Source: Liopterus haemorrhoidalis
Lineage: Eukaryota; Arthropoda; Insecta; Coleoptera; Dytiscidae
Length of the DNA: 64,000 bases
NCBI GenBank assembly: GCA_963971575.1
Contig: OZ020611.1
Span: 25,713,279 to 25,777,278, forward strand
Reading direction: 5' to 3'
Positions 45,762-56,830 of this stretch are shown here, one piece after another. The position numbers and the translations under genes are program-made. The notes below the pieces were generated by a model. It was not told the DNA's origin, made no database searches, and saw nothing but the letters and a program-made list of their open reading frames with translations. Each line of letters opens with the position of its first letter. Within the stretch, counting starts at the first letter, position 1.

Positions 45762-46052
45762 TGTTGAGATTTCATTCTTGCAACTAATAAAGATTAAGGT
45801 TTCAAGTAATTAAAGTTAAGTCAGCAAAACCAAAAATATAGAACAACTTATTGTTCTAATATACAAAGATAATATTCGAACATAATTAGGCTGAGGCTGC
45901 AATATAAAGCGGTCACATCATGACGTAAGCTTTCAGATAATATAAAAATACTTATGCTGAAACAGTTCTTCTCTGGCTATGATTTAATAAAGATGTTTAA
46001 AGCCTATGTATGTGTTTTATTTAACAATCTCCAATAACCCCATATTCCAACA
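45762..46052 (+). repeat. Copia 3' LTR
   Basis: Same 291 bp as the 5' LTR, with no difference found by eye. Followed by ATTAT. Confidence 0.95.
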
Positions 46053-46069
46053 ATTATTTATTAAAATCA

Positions 46070-46380
46070 TATTCTCAAATCACGTTCCACTAAATATGAC
46101 GAAGAAAATGCAATTAACAACTTTTGTATTACAGCCCATAACCCTAAAGATAAGCTGTAGGAATCTGCTTTTGCAGTCAGAACTGTAGCCTTCTTTGAAT
46201 TTAAATTTCAATTCGTAATTTGTTGTTACTTCCATCAGTTCTTCTTGTTATTTTGGAGTGTTTGCACATGAAAAAGGATCCAAAACCCAATCGGGTATGT
46301 TCATTTTAAAAATATCGTCAATTCATTGGTTGAAGTCAGAATGGAGAGCATCCAAGTGCTGACTATAGGTAAGCAAGTCT
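46070..46380 (-). pseudogene. hAT transposase fragment (ZBED5-like type)
   Basis: Minus strand from 46379: DLLTYSQHLDALHSDFNQ, a stop, IDDIFKMNIPDWVLDPFSCA, then QEELMEVTTNYELKFKFKEG and decay. The IPxWVxDPF block followed by an LQEEL...DxxLKxxF segment is characteristic of the central domain of the ZBED5/SCAND3-related hAT transposases. Two stops and loss of both ends make it a relic. The rest of the gene is missing from this deletion derivative. Confidence 0.75.
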
Positions 46381-46634
46381 TCATTATTTTCAATGCCCCC
46401 CAAATGCACCCGAGGCTACTATCGCCCCCCTGGATCGTTTCAGCTCCCCCCAGGGGGCGGTATCGCCCACTTTGAGAATCACTGCTTTAGAGGATCTTAA
46501 AACAGTTAATTCTGAGTGGTATACAACAATTTTTTTGCCAGAAGTAATCGACAAAAGCAGGAAAAACAACCAAAAACATCACATCATTCTTCATATTTCT
46601 TAGTTTTTGTAAAATCTTAAAGGTAGCCCCCGTA

Positions 46635-47329
46635 AAAATAACTTATCGATAAAGTTTTGATTATTACAGTTAAAAAAGGTTCTGTATACAAAAGAACTAT
46701 AAAAATGTAACATAGACTACTCTTATTATCAACGACTCAAATTATATTGGTCCAATCGGGAATAAGGAAGACTTTCTCCAGAAGTAAAGTTTCCATGTAA
46801 CCATCAAGCATTTTGCCATGATAAATCCATTTGAGAAATTCTCAAGAATGTTCATATACAATCAAAGTATCGGTAGCAATTACATGTCACGTGTAAGGCG
46901 TATGTCCCTTGAGGCATATCCACCTCTTCACTGGCTGCTACCTCGTTCATACCGCGTACCTCGGCGAGCAGACCGCGTCGCCTGCAGCTAAGCACCATCC
47001 ACCAGCCACCGGACCCTTATTGCAAACGACTCGCCCGTCACGTATGAAAGACATTTGTAATATAAACCGTTTATGTTCATAATTCTCTCATTGCGATGAA
47101 TCAAACTAGGAAATTGTTATTATTTGCATACTTATCTGGAATTTCTCAGACGTGTTACAAACTAAACGGTAATAAAAACCGTATTGTTAGTTTTTTATTA
47201 ATACAGTTATTAATGTGTGGATTTCTTTGGATATTTTTTGTTGTTGATGTAAAAAAGAAGCGAGAACTGGTACAAAACTTTGCTGTGAAGTGTGAATTCT
47301 CACATATTTAAGCATTTTATAAGCATTTA
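46635..47329. other. No assigned gene; GC-rich patch 46900-47040
   Basis: Patch 46900-47040 is GC-rich and CAC/CGC-rich, but no frame shows a domain. A plus-strand 71-codon ORF at 47096-47311 has a hydrophobic segment and no known motif. Confidence 0.3.
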
Positions 47330-48130
<801 letters not shown>

Positions 48131-48375
48131 TTTGCAAAATAAATTATTTTGAAGCGATCTTTGCCAAAATTGTGCAAAAAAATTTTTGTCCCACATCCTG
48201 TAGCCCAGATGGTTTAAATTAAAAATCTGAAAAAGTTCTAAGTAATATACATTGGTGTGAACCGGAATAGTACAACAAGAATTTTTGATCAGATTATGTT
48301 TTTGGAAAAAAAGCATTTTTTGCATTTTTTTTGCTAATAATGTTGAAAACTTATAGTTATATAACACGCTAAACA

Positions 48376-48470
48376 GTAACGTGTATCTTGGTGCAGTGGC
48401 TAAGATACTGGCATTCTGCCCAAGAAAATGAGTTCGAATCCTACGAGAGGAGACAATATTATTTATTTTT
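48376..48470 (+). mobile_element. tRNA-derived SINE head
   Basis: An A box TGGTGCAGTGG and a B box GAGTTCGAATCC lie 40 bases apart, followed by GAGAGGAGAC and a T-rich stretch. The acceptor stem does not pair, so it is SINE-like rather than a tRNA gene. Its boundaries are not defined. Confidence 0.6.
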
Positions 48471-49204
48471 TTTTTTTTTTGCATTTTTATATTGTTTAAA
48501 TTATTTTGTCAAAATTCTAGTTATATTTTGGCAATTGTTGCATTTAATTTTTAAAAGCGTAAATTTAATAACCAGTGGAAATTGTTGAAATTATAATTTA
48601 ATTCTATATTTGAATGTACACGAAATCAAAGGGGAGGAGCTATGACTAAAAACAACCAATGGAAGCCATAGGCGCAATTTTCAAAATCTTAATGAACCTT
48701 GATAAATAAAAAAAAATACTGCACATCTTTAGAAACTTAAATAATGGTAATAGGCATTTGAATTAAAATTCACAAAAAAATATTTTGACATAAAATTTGT
48801 TCTGGCATCCCAAATAATCATCATTCACTTACTAAATACCTGCAAAACCCTGAAATGTGTCAAAATTCACACTTCACATCAATTGTTTTAAACTGTATCC
48901 AGCCTGACACGTTATGTTAGCGATCCCAGCCAACACGAACCCAACAATTTCTAAAAATTAATTTCCCGTATCCGGGCCTGATCCGAACCAATTTTTATCT
49001 TGACCCGAATGAAGCTTGACGAAAGAATGATAACATTGAAATTGTGAGCAATTTTGCTTACAAATGATATTTATTAAAAAGAATTTACTCTTAACTCACC
49101 CCAAGGAAAAGCATTTCCATTTCTTACGTTTGATCCATAATGCTTAACAACATGACCGGAAAAAAGCCAGTTTTGTTTTAAATGGTAATTTTTAATCATT
49201 GTTT
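48471..49204. other. No gene; repeat segments
   Basis: Segment 48830-48900 (CACTTACTAAATACCTGCAA, CCTGAAATGTGTCAAAATTC) repeats at 20430 and 39690. Segment 48915-49020 carries CCCGTATCCGGGCCTGATCC, resembling the GGGCC-rich sequence at 39.4-39.6 kb. No coding region. Confidence 0.4.
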
Positions 49205-49580
49205 TCACTCGCGCAAGAATAGCTTCAGTATTTTGTGAACAGGCGCTTTTTTTGGCTACAATTTGCCGCTGGTGTAAAGAATTCGAACTAGGCTGGAATT
49301 CTGTTCAACAACAAAAAGGAGCAGACTGTCCTCCTACAGCTGGTATCGAAAAAAACATAATATAATTGAAGAAGACAATAAAACCACTTATACGGTGGTA
49401 AAGCGTTAACTTAAGATTGGATCCTTTAAATTTTAATACAATCATACACTATCAACTGCATTTAAAAGTAGTAGTCAATCGTTTTGTGCCACATCAGCTC
49501 TCTAATCTTCAAAAAGCGCAACGTGTAAGAATATGTTATGTAACTTTAAAATTCTTAAATAGTGGTAGACATAATTTTTT
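49205..49580 (+). pseudogene. Mariner transposase N-terminal fragment, heavily decayed
   Basis: Plus strand, several frames: CRWCKEFELGWNSVQQQKGA (the HTH 1/linker region), IIEEDNKTTYTVVKR, then INTIIHYHLK-like HTH 2 (readable as FNTIIHYQLHLKVVVNRFVP) and HQLSNLQKAQRVRICY. This is the mariner order HTH-linker-HTH-VPHxLTxxQKxxRV. No catalytic Asp and no TIRs are seen. Older than the other mariners here judging by decay. Confidence 0.65.
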
Positions 49581-49609
49581 TTTTTTTTATGGTATCGAAA
49601 TGTATTCCT

Positions 49610-49905
49610 TTTTTCGCCGTAATTACACGCCAAGTTAACGTTAACGTGATCTTCGTATAATCAGGCGAACCAACATTTTTTGCACATATTTGAAATAAGT
49701 TGCAAGATATTTGTTTTAAATTCTGTGTTACACGTGGTTCAAAGAATTGTATATGCATGCCAAATATCAACTCTCTAAGGTCACATGTTCTATGGCGACA
49801 ATATCTACCTAACATACAGATAGATCAACAGATATACGGACGTACAGACAAACAGACGAAAGACAAGAAAACAGACACGATAGACTAATAAGCAGACACA
49901 TAATT
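49610..49905 (-). repeat. GTCT-associated dispersed repeat, degenerate copy
   Basis: Contains TGCATGCCAAATATCAACTC, GGCGACAATATCTACC and a degenerate ACAGATAGATCAACAGATAT...ACAGACAAACAGACGAA array. It matches the right flank of the 47.4-kb copy in reverse orientation. Confidence 0.6.
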
Positions 49906-50040
49906 GACTAAAGGGGACCGAAAATAAAAACAATAAAAACCAATTATTACTACAAAATTTCAAAATTTTGCGATTGCATGTCTTTGTATGAAGTGCCTTA
50001 ACTTAATAAAGTAGTGGAAAGAAAAGCATCCAACAATAAA

Positions 50041-50240
50041 AATATGATAAAAAAAAAATTATAAAACTAGGATATCATCATCCTAATTTGCAAATGTTTA
50101 TGGCACGTTTATGGCCTTTGCTATTAAGGTAATTAGCCAGAACAATTCTAATTTTTCGTAATGAAAATTCCATATCTGAACGGGTTTCGAATCCGGCACC
50201 TCAGCAACGCAGGACATGTGTGTTACCACTACGCGACGCC
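50041..50240 (-). mobile_element. tRNA-derived SINE, same family as 12241
   Basis: Minus strand: A box TCGCGTAGTGG, B box GGATTCGAAACCC, then TGGAATTTTC and a CTGGCTAATT segment, as in the 12241 element, ending in an A/T-rich tail. Boundaries approximate; no target duplication found. Confidence 0.65.
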
Positions 50241-50439
50241 AATCAGCGAAAATATTTAAATTAAGATCTGTGCATTAAAGCCATTCTTAATTTGTTCAGA
50301 TCATAAAAATACGAATAGTTTCAAGGTGTTGTTTGATCACTTTTAATTATTAATTTCAGGAGTTGACGGGCTAGATAGTGTATGCGTTGAATAGATGTTA
50401 GAAGATTTGTATTTTCTTTTTTTGAAATAGTAAATGGAA

Positions 50440-50528
50440 AAATGAATAGAAATTTGGAAAAATTTAATTTGGGCGTCTCCAAATTAGAGTGACGACATGA
50501 ACCCGGCATCTTTCTAACAGCCTGATAG
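50440..50528 (-). repeat. tRNA-like segment
   Basis: Minus strand has TAGCGATACTATCAGG and, 25 bases on, GGGTTCATGTCGTC. These approximate A and B boxes. It could be another SINE head or chance. Confidence 0.3.
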
Positions 50529-52046
50529 TATCGCTACATTATTTCGGTTAACGGAAAAAAAGGAGCCTTACATTCAAAATATATCTGTAAAGAATATACA
50601 GCATTCATCTAGAAAACATATCGTTGGAATTGTCAGGATGAAATTGTGCATATAAATAGTGTATTTTGTGAATCGCTAATCTGTTATAATTACCCATATG
50701 GTAATTTGTTTCCGCATGTTAGGCCGCGCGTTTACCGTTAAAAGATTAATATCCGAGTGGAGATGAGAAAGAACTCTGTTGGCTCTGACTCGCACTGATG
50801 AATTCTTTAAACGTGTTTTTAATTACCGGCCATTATTAAACTGAACCAGGTATGTTTTGTTATGACCCACATATATACCTACAGATGAGATCATTTTTCA
50901 ATAGCATATGAACAAAGGATGAACAAAATTTTTTGCAAAACATATTACTCTAATATTATCATTTAAAACTTACAGTGCTTTTTCGACACAATTTTGTCCC
51001 CAATAGGTATTGCCTAGATTGCTTTTCTCCCAATTCGGTTCTCATTTTATTTTGACATGTAACATCCGTCATCGTTTAGATAAGGAGATACGATTTCCCC
51101 TAAAAGTAGAAATTAAAATACCGGGATTCGGGTAAAGTCCCAGCATTTGCGGAATTGTGAAAATTGAATCCACAAAATTATTTTATACAAACCTAATCAT
51201 TAAAAGAAAATTTATAAGAAGAAATGGCAAAACAGCATGAAGGTCGTTGATTCAAATTTCTGATTTAATAGCATCAGTAACCAAAGAACTGAATCTCTTG
51301 ACAACTGGTGAATAATTTAGAATTAGTGTATCAATATATGTTGTCGATTTGTAGTCCGCCGATAAGTATCGAATCTAAACGGATAAGTTGGTGTTTGGAC
51401 AGTGGCAGACTGGCAAATTATACCAGCCCGGGAAAACTTTTGTACACCAATCTCATTTAGAAGTAGAAGAAAAATTAAAGATACACAGAATAAATAGAAA
51501 AAAAAAAACACAATTTACAAAGCAACAGCAATCAAAACTCAATTAATACATTAATACATCTCAATTTCGGTAATAAAAATTATATAAAAAGAAAATATAT
51601 TATGAAACACAAATTTTTAAGAAATATCTACAATAATAAAAACAAAAAATGGGAAGGCAGCCGGGAGCGATGAAATTACAAATACTCATTACAAATAGGT
51701 ACTTACTAAAAATAGAAAGAAAAAAATGGTTTAAATTATAAAAATAGTTATTGCTATATTACTTAACGCCTATTTTCCATATACGAGATATCGAAAGTTA
51801 TGAAAAGCATAGCCCCTTCCAAAACCAGGTATAGGTTCGTTATATCCCAAAAATCACCCACCGATTAATTTGTTACTCAGTCTTCAGAAACTATTTGGCA
51901 TTGTTATTGTAAAAAAAATATAGATCACGCTTAAGATGCTAACTTTTAATAGCCCGAACAATTTGGCTTTCGAAATACACACTGTACAACTTGCTAGACT
52001 AACATATCATTTAACCAAACATTTTATTTAAAAAGAACACACTAGT
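50529..52046. other. No recognisable gene
   Basis: AT-rich. A CAGTGGCAGACTGG string at 51399 resembles a hAT end but has no partner. No supported ORF. Confidence 0.35.
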
Positions 52047-52839
52047 CTATGGTCTATTTCAAAGTAGAAAAAAGTAGATAGCGCTGCGAACCGAGTACGA
52101 TTTACACTGATCAAATACAGTATAGCGGGAAATTTAAAATAAGTTACAACTGCATGGGCGTATCAACTGAGTTAGCAAGTGATTTTTTTTAATATAAAAA
52201 AGGTTAATAAGATATTGAAATAAACAAGGCAGATAATACACTTACGTTATTTATACGACATAAATTCAGTTTAATGGGAAATTTGAAAAAGTTAAAAAAA
52301 TATTAATTTTTTATTTATATAAACAAAGCAATAAAACAAACCATATATCTTCAGAGCTAAAGTTTCTTATTTAAATAATTATTGTAAATAAAAATTAAAA
52401 ATATATGTATATATTAAGGTCTAAAAATTATATCAATAACTTCTTCTTTGGGCACAATCAGCTGGGCTGTCTTTTGGCCTCACATTAGTCCTCTCTCTTG
52501 ATCTGTTAATTGTCAACTGTCAAAAAATATTTATATGTCAGATAACCTAAAAAATATATAACTGCGTAAAAACAAATTACATGGAGAATTTTCTCCATAA
52601 AATCTACGCCAAGAATATACATAAAAGTCTAAATATGTAAATAATAACAAAATATATGAGAAAAATTAAATAATATAAATAATATATATTTCCAATGTAC
52701 GACACTGAACATCTGTCAACTTGGACTAAAAACAATATTTTTAAAGTGTAATAGGAATGACGATCTAAACCAATCCGAAGCAAGGACAAACAGCTCCTCT
52801 CTTCTTACACACATTTTTCTACTTTGAAATAGACCATAG
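52047..52839. mobile_element. Candidate TIR element (793 bp)
   Basis: The ends are a 26-bp inverted repeat beginning CTATGGTCTATTTCAAAGTA (left) and its perfect complement (right). The interior is AT-rich without a domain; it includes a segment (52440-52525) shared with 32915. No target duplication is evident, so the class is unknown. Confidence 0.5.
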
Positions 52840-53019
52840 TACCTACTGCTAGTTCTTGAAAAAGCGTTCGACATTATGTAGTATAATAATTTGATTTTTA
52901 AAATATAAAACTGTAAATTTTCTGCATATCTAGTTATGCTTATCAACTCTTATTTAAAAGAAAAATACTTCATAGTATATATTAATCAAAAAAAAAAAAA
53001 AAAAAAATCAAATAGCAAA

Positions 53020-53160
53020 CAGATATTAGCAGGGCAGTATTGGGTCTAAAACTTGTTATAATATACAAATGATCTACCAAAAATTGAGGCAGTATCCTAT
53101 AATCTCTATGCCAACGACATAGCTTTTGATAGTTTTTATAGTCTCAGCCATGATGTGTCA
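53020..53160 (+). pseudogene. Jockey-like reverse-transcriptase fragment
   Basis: Plus strand across frames: GQYWV*NLL*YTNDLPKIEA, then VSYNLYANDIAFDSF. This corresponds to the QGSxLxPxLYNIYTNDLP block and the catalytic (Y/F)ADD box of non-LTR reverse transcriptases, here with Asn in place of the first Asp (YANDIA). About 45 codons survive. A dead scrap. Confidence 0.65.
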
Positions 53161-53611
53161 CATGATGTATTTAATAAGAGAGAAATGATATAAATGTAAA
53201 GAGGAAAGTATAAAAATTTTAAAAACTCTACCTTACAACCAAATAATTAATTATCAGAGTTAACCTAATATATAACTAAAATTTTAGTTATATAATAATT
53301 TTAAATTAAAATAGTTTACTGTTGGTAAGTATTCTGTTTTAAGTGCAAATGCTAATTTATTTACGTTATCAAAATTTAGTTGTAATTTATATATTCATGT
53401 AATAAATCCCATTAAAGTAATATAATAAAATAATATTTTCATTTTATCTATTTATTTAGTATATATATTTTTTATTTTTATGTTTTTATTTATTTTTATA
53501 TTTTTGTATAAACTAAATTAAATCTTCAATAGTTTTACAATAGCTATTTCTTATAACACCACTTGCTAGGGAAGCTTAAATAATTTCAATAATATCTATC
53601 TGTCGAATAAA
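53161..53611. other. No recognisable gene
   Basis: Very AT-rich sequence before mariner copy B; nothing to report. Confidence 0.4.
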
Positions 53612-53613
53612 TA

Positions 53614-54496
53614 CAAGGTGTCTCAAAAGAAATTTTATATTTAGTGGATCGATTAAAAAAAAAGTAAGCCGTATATAGAAAAAATGTTTATTAATTATTA
53701 AAATACACTTTTTGGGGATTTATTTCTTAAAAATAATATCATTTAATCGAACAGTAAAATTTCTTATGACGTCTCGGCAGGTGGACTCAGGGATGGTTGC
53801 CATTTCGTGACGGATATTTTCTTTCAAATGCGCCAGTGAAGTCGGTTTATTGGCATAAACTTTAGATTTAAGATAACCCCATAGGAAAAAGTCCATAGGG
53901 GTTAAATCTGGACTGCGTGGAGGCCAATTTATGTCACCTCTCCGGGAGATCAATTTGCCTGAGAAAATTGCCTCTGACTGGCATCTTGGGGCTTTAATTC
54001 TTTCACCAATTGAATTTTGTAGGGGTGCAGCTTTAGGTCTTTGTGCATAATGCGATGTAATGATAATCTATGCACATTTAAAGCACTTGCGCGCTTCCGA
54101 ATTGAAAGCTTCGGGTCGTCACGAACAGACTGATTAACATTCTCCACGTTTTCTACCGTTCTTGATGACCTAGGTCGCCCGGATTTTGATTTATCCAGCG
54201 TTGTACCAGTCTCTTCAAACTTTTTAACCCAATGTCGAATGAGAGGAATGCTTGGCGCATCATTTAAGTGGCGAAAACCTCGAATACTGCAGAATTTTCT
54301 ACGCGCTACAGTCGCCGAATCACCGTTTTTGTAAAACTCTCGCACGCATAACGCGCGGTCTGCTCCCGAGAAACGCTCCATAGCGACTGAATTCCCAAGA
54401 GCCAGGCTACCGATTGACATAACCCCCGCGCCCCTCGGATACGTTGCGTTCACGCAGTAAGCTAAATAAATATAAAATTTCTTTTGAGACACCTTG
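53614..54496 (-). mobile_element. Mariner-superfamily element, copy B
   Basis: Same ends as copy A (CAAGGTGTCTCAAAAGAAAT; right TTTCTTTTGAGACACCTTG, a better match to the left than in copy A). TA flanks both sides (53612-53613, 54497-54498). Sequence is very close to copy A outside three deletions. Confidence 0.93.
53720..54381 (-). pseudogene. Mariner-type transposase, copy B, internally deleted
   Basis: ATG at 54381 (MERFSGADRALCVREFYKNG) opens an intact N-terminal DNA-binding half through HRLSLHRIMHKDLKLHPYKI and VKELKPQD. A large deletion then joins this to FSQAN...ISRRGDINWPPRSPDL, removing the first and second catalytic Asp blocks; the frame is lost at the joint. Copy B also lacks 33 bp (11 codons) near the C-terminus that copy A has. 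The start region keeps the 13 bp missing from copy A. Compared with A, the deletion has a different left edge but nearly the same right edge. Confidence 0.88.
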
Positions 54497-54499
54497 TAT

Positions 54500-55196
54500 T
54501 ATACATCTATTTTTTCAAACACTCTCTCGATAAAAATATGATTTTTGGTTAACTCTATTGCCCTAGGTAAATCTAAATTAATCAAATGTGTTAAATCTGC
54601 CATTATTCTATAACAAATTATTTGTTTATATGAATAATTAAAATTTTATTAACTTTGTTTATATTCCGTTTATTTTTTTACATAAAAGACATTTTTGTTA
54701 CAAAAACTAACCTTTCTTTAAAGAAACGTTAAACTTACGCACACGAAACAAAGTTTCTACTACCTACTAGTCACTCGATGTAAATGCGCATGAAAAATGC
54801 GTGTTCGACTATTCAAGAATACCGATAGGAGAACAGCATACGAAACATAGAGAGTTGTATACACGAATGATTTCAAGAATTGGACCCCTGGTACCTGTGC
54901 ATGAAAATCCACTGCCAATAAGACATAAATTCATTCGTTATTAACATTCCTATAATTATTAAGTACCGACCCATGTAGATATATTGAAAGAAATTCGGGT
55001 TCGGGCGAACTCGATACGAAAAAGTATTTAAATATTAAGTGAATTCGCTTGCAAGAATGAACAGATTTTAAGGTTAGAAAGTTTGGTTAGAAAAAGTGAA
55101 GAAAAGTAGTATTAGAGAAGTCATCAGAAGCTAAAGGACAAAATAAATAAATAAATAATAAAGATAATGTTATAGATTTTGTACATGATAGAAATA
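54500..55196. other. No recognisable gene
   Basis: AT-rich. Segment 54985-55010 (ATTCGGGTTCGGGCGAACTC) resembles the GGGC-rich segments at 39.5 and 49.0 kb. (AATA)n at 55143-55160. Confidence 0.35.
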
Positions 55197-55433
55197 CTAA
55201 GGCACGGCAAGTTGTGGGTCAATCATAGCTATTAGAGCTTGAGGCCAATTAACAATAATTAAACGAGAAATTTTGACGTGAACGGGTTTGGTACGTATTC
55301 TGTTACTTTGCGTACCTGCGTAGGCTAAATGGAACCCCTGGGGCAAATCAGGCCCGCAGGTTATCGTTTGGCCACTTCTGACATTATATAAATCCACCAT
55401 TAAACTCTGTGTGCAATAGTGCGAACACCGCAT
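55197..55433 (-). CDS. Unrecognised 78-codon ORF
   Basis: Minus strand, ATG at 55433, open to 55197. The sequence has balanced amino-acid composition (MRCSHYCTQSLMVDLYNVRS, later GPDLPQGFHLAYAGTQSNRI) unlike the Lys/Asn/Ile-rich chance ORFs elsewhere. It lies about 200 bp downstream (on the minus strand) of an LTR/primer-site-like string at 55640-55660. It could be a retroelement gag/leader fragment or an exon; I do not recognise the family. Confidence 0.3.
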   Translation of the reverse strand: MRCSHYCTQSLMVDLYNVRSGQTITCGPDLPQGFHLAYAGTQSNRIRTKPVHVKISRLIIVNWPQALIAMIDPQLAVP

Positions 55434-55504
55434 AACATTTCGCGCCGCAACTCATGCTAATGAGTACCTGGTTCGTATTGTATAATTTGCCATAATATCA
55501 GTTT

Positions 55505-55723
55505 TCATTTGGACAGCCCTGGATAAAACTCAACAGCTAATTTTTTATTTAGATATATTTTCCTCAATACATCTTCCGCAGATGTTTGAACACAAGCACA
55601 TTGCCTAAGTGTTAATGGTTTTTCTGGACTGTTGTCGCCACCAAATGTAACACATGATTTACTCCTTCGCGTGCTCAGAGAAAGCCTTATGTTTTTAGTA
55701 ATATACTTATTTAAATATGACAC
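55505..55723 (-). other. Possible retroelement LTR/primer-site region with a 72-codon ORF
   Basis: On the minus strand the string TGTTACATTTGGTGGCGACA occurs at about 55632-55652. A TGTTACA end followed by TTTGGTGGCGAC is the look of the LTR/primer-site junction in many gypsy- and BEL-type elements. The ORF across it (SCVTFGGDNSPEKPLTLRQC) is not a known protein. I could not find a second LTR, so this is tentative. Confidence 0.3.
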
Positions 55724-55729
55724 TACGTA

Positions 55730-56670
55730 TATTAATGTTTAATAAATTTTATAAATATGAGTTTTAATTAAGTTATATATTAAATTATTGCAATATAAAT
55801 TCAATTTATTTTTTAATATGTTTCGGCACATTGCATGATAACCTCCTGAACAGAATTTCTAAAAAGTTTTGAGAACCAAAATTTATTTCTAGTACTCGGA
55901 AAATTGGTATGGCAAGAAAAGGTTGCCATACCAATTTTTTAAAAAAGCCTATTGATATAAACTGAGTGGGTAATACGGTGTAAGACAACAATTATTGGCA
56001 GAAATCCTATATAAAAAGCTTCTTAAAAAAATATTTTTCGTTCTTTTATCTATGTTTCACGAGTTTTCAGTTGATAGCCTACAATATATTTTAATGTTTT
56101 CAGCAATCTGAAAATAGGAAATTTTAAGGAAAAATAATAAAAATAATTTGATCAAAAATGTTTATTAGAATGGTTATACTGAACCGCTTAGGACCAATCT
56201 ATATTACTCGTATTTTTTTCATATTTTGGACCAATTCATCTTGGTTACTAAAACCAAGATGTTATTGACAATAGTGTTTCTTAAACTGCAATGTTCAATG
56301 GACTGCCATGGGTTTATTTTATTGAGAATTACACTTGTATATCTTGTAGGTCACGTAATAGTTGATACAAATTTTTAGTGCGGTGTTCAGGGTGTGAGCT
56401 GCACACGGGCGGATGTGCAAAGGAGAAAGATTACTATTTTTAAATAAATAGAAAAAATTAATCAGAAAATACGGCGACAGCCATCATCGTTACGCAAATA
56501 AATATAATCGCAATAACGCGCATGCACATTATTCATTCCCACACCGCTTGCGCGCGCAATAATGACAATGAAAATAGCATGCAGGATTATATTAATATTC
56601 AGGCGCCTAACAATTTCAAAATGCGACAATTCTATGGTAGACGTAAGAAAATTATTTCTCTCTCCCAGAT
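55730..56670. other. No recognisable gene
   Basis: AT-rich. An imperfect 30-bp inverted repeat around a GGTATGGCAAGAAAAGGTTGCC hairpin lies at 55896-55935. GC-richer patch with GCGCGC at 56510-56560. A GTGTTTCTTAAACTGC string at 56273 is weakly hAT-like. Confidence 0.35.
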
Positions 56671-56673
56671 ATA

Positions 56674-56830
56674 CAGATCAATTCTGTAAAAAGTTACTGT
56701 GTAGTAACGTTACTACAAGATAAAATAGTATAAAAGTATAATGACTTTTATTCATTATAGTAACTGACCTTGCACATAGTGACAAATTTAGTTACTATGA
56801 TCATAGTAACTGAGTTACAGAATTGGTCTG
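56674..56830. mobile_element. Short MITE (157 bp)
   Basis: Ends CAGATCAATTCTGTAA and the complement of CAGACCAATTCTGTAACT. Inside are repeated AGTTACTAT motifs and a palindromic TTACTATGATCATAGTAA. No target duplication was defined. The ATTCTGTAA core is similar to the ends of the element at 1330-2390. Confidence 0.6.

Larger units (their letters stand above)
41318..46052 (+). mobile_element. Copia (Ty1/copia) LTR retrotransposon, 4735 bp, defective
   Basis: Two direct LTRs of 291 bp, TG...CA ends, a copia-type primer site, gag with a zinc knuckle, then protease, integrase, reverse transcriptase and RNase H in the Copia order. The LTRs look identical base for base by eye, which implies recent insertion, while the internal region is full of frameshifts, long A-runs and lost catalytic residues. 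It lies in a hAT inside a mariner. Confidence 0.95.
41313..46057. other. Copia target site duplication ATTAT
   Basis: ATTAT occurs at 41313-41317 immediately before the 5' LTR and at 46053-46057 immediately after the 3' LTR: a 5-bp duplication typical of Copia integrases. Confidence 0.9.
41107..46484 (-). mobile_element. hAT element, deletion derivative, containing Copia
   Basis: Left end CAGTGGTTCTCAAATTTATT, right end complement of CAGTGATTCTCAAAGTGGGC, with AGCGCCCCCTGG and CCCCCAGGGGGC boxes subterminally. The 8-bp duplication CTTTAGAG is perfect (41099-41106, 46485-46492). Without Copia and its 5-bp duplication it is about 638 bp. A hAT transposase scrap on the minus strand lies right of the Copia insertion. 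Confidence 0.93.
40490..46590 (+). pseudogene. Mariner transposase, interrupted, frameshifted, truncated
   Basis: ATG at 40490 (MDITREDFRNDFLRF), a frameshift and stop after 16 codons, then ALTQQKCIDLLLSTFGNEAP (HTH 1), later HVTYREIEASFGISQTAIHS (HTH 2), LTEAQKKARVDWC, and the first catalytic Asp in TSDETWIYSYEPETKQQ. The FGCTGHVATIP block is cut by the hAT at 41106. The next block continues on the far side at 46493 (AVNSEWYTTI-like) and stops after about 30 residues at a deletion near IILH, so the second and third Asp are missing. The mariner was therefore already dead or died by this deletion independently of the hAT. Confidence 0.82.
40320..46632 (+). mobile_element. Mariner element split by a hAT that is split by Copia
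   Basis: Left TIR CGAGGGTTACCTTTCATG, right TIR complement of CGGGGGCTACCTTTAAG, with TA outside both (40318-40319, 46633-46634). Without the hAT the mariner is about 0.93 kb, shorter than a complete ~1.3-kb element, because the 3' half of the transposase is deleted. The hAT entered the transposase at the octamer CTTTAGAG. Confidence 0.88.

Noticed and set aside
48376..48470. A genuine tRNA gene
   Set aside because: A and B boxes are present but the acceptor stem does not pair and no clear anticodon arm is seen; a SINE head fits better.
56273..56340. Another hAT end (GTGTTTCTTAAACTGC)
   Set aside because: No subterminal box, no partner and no duplication.
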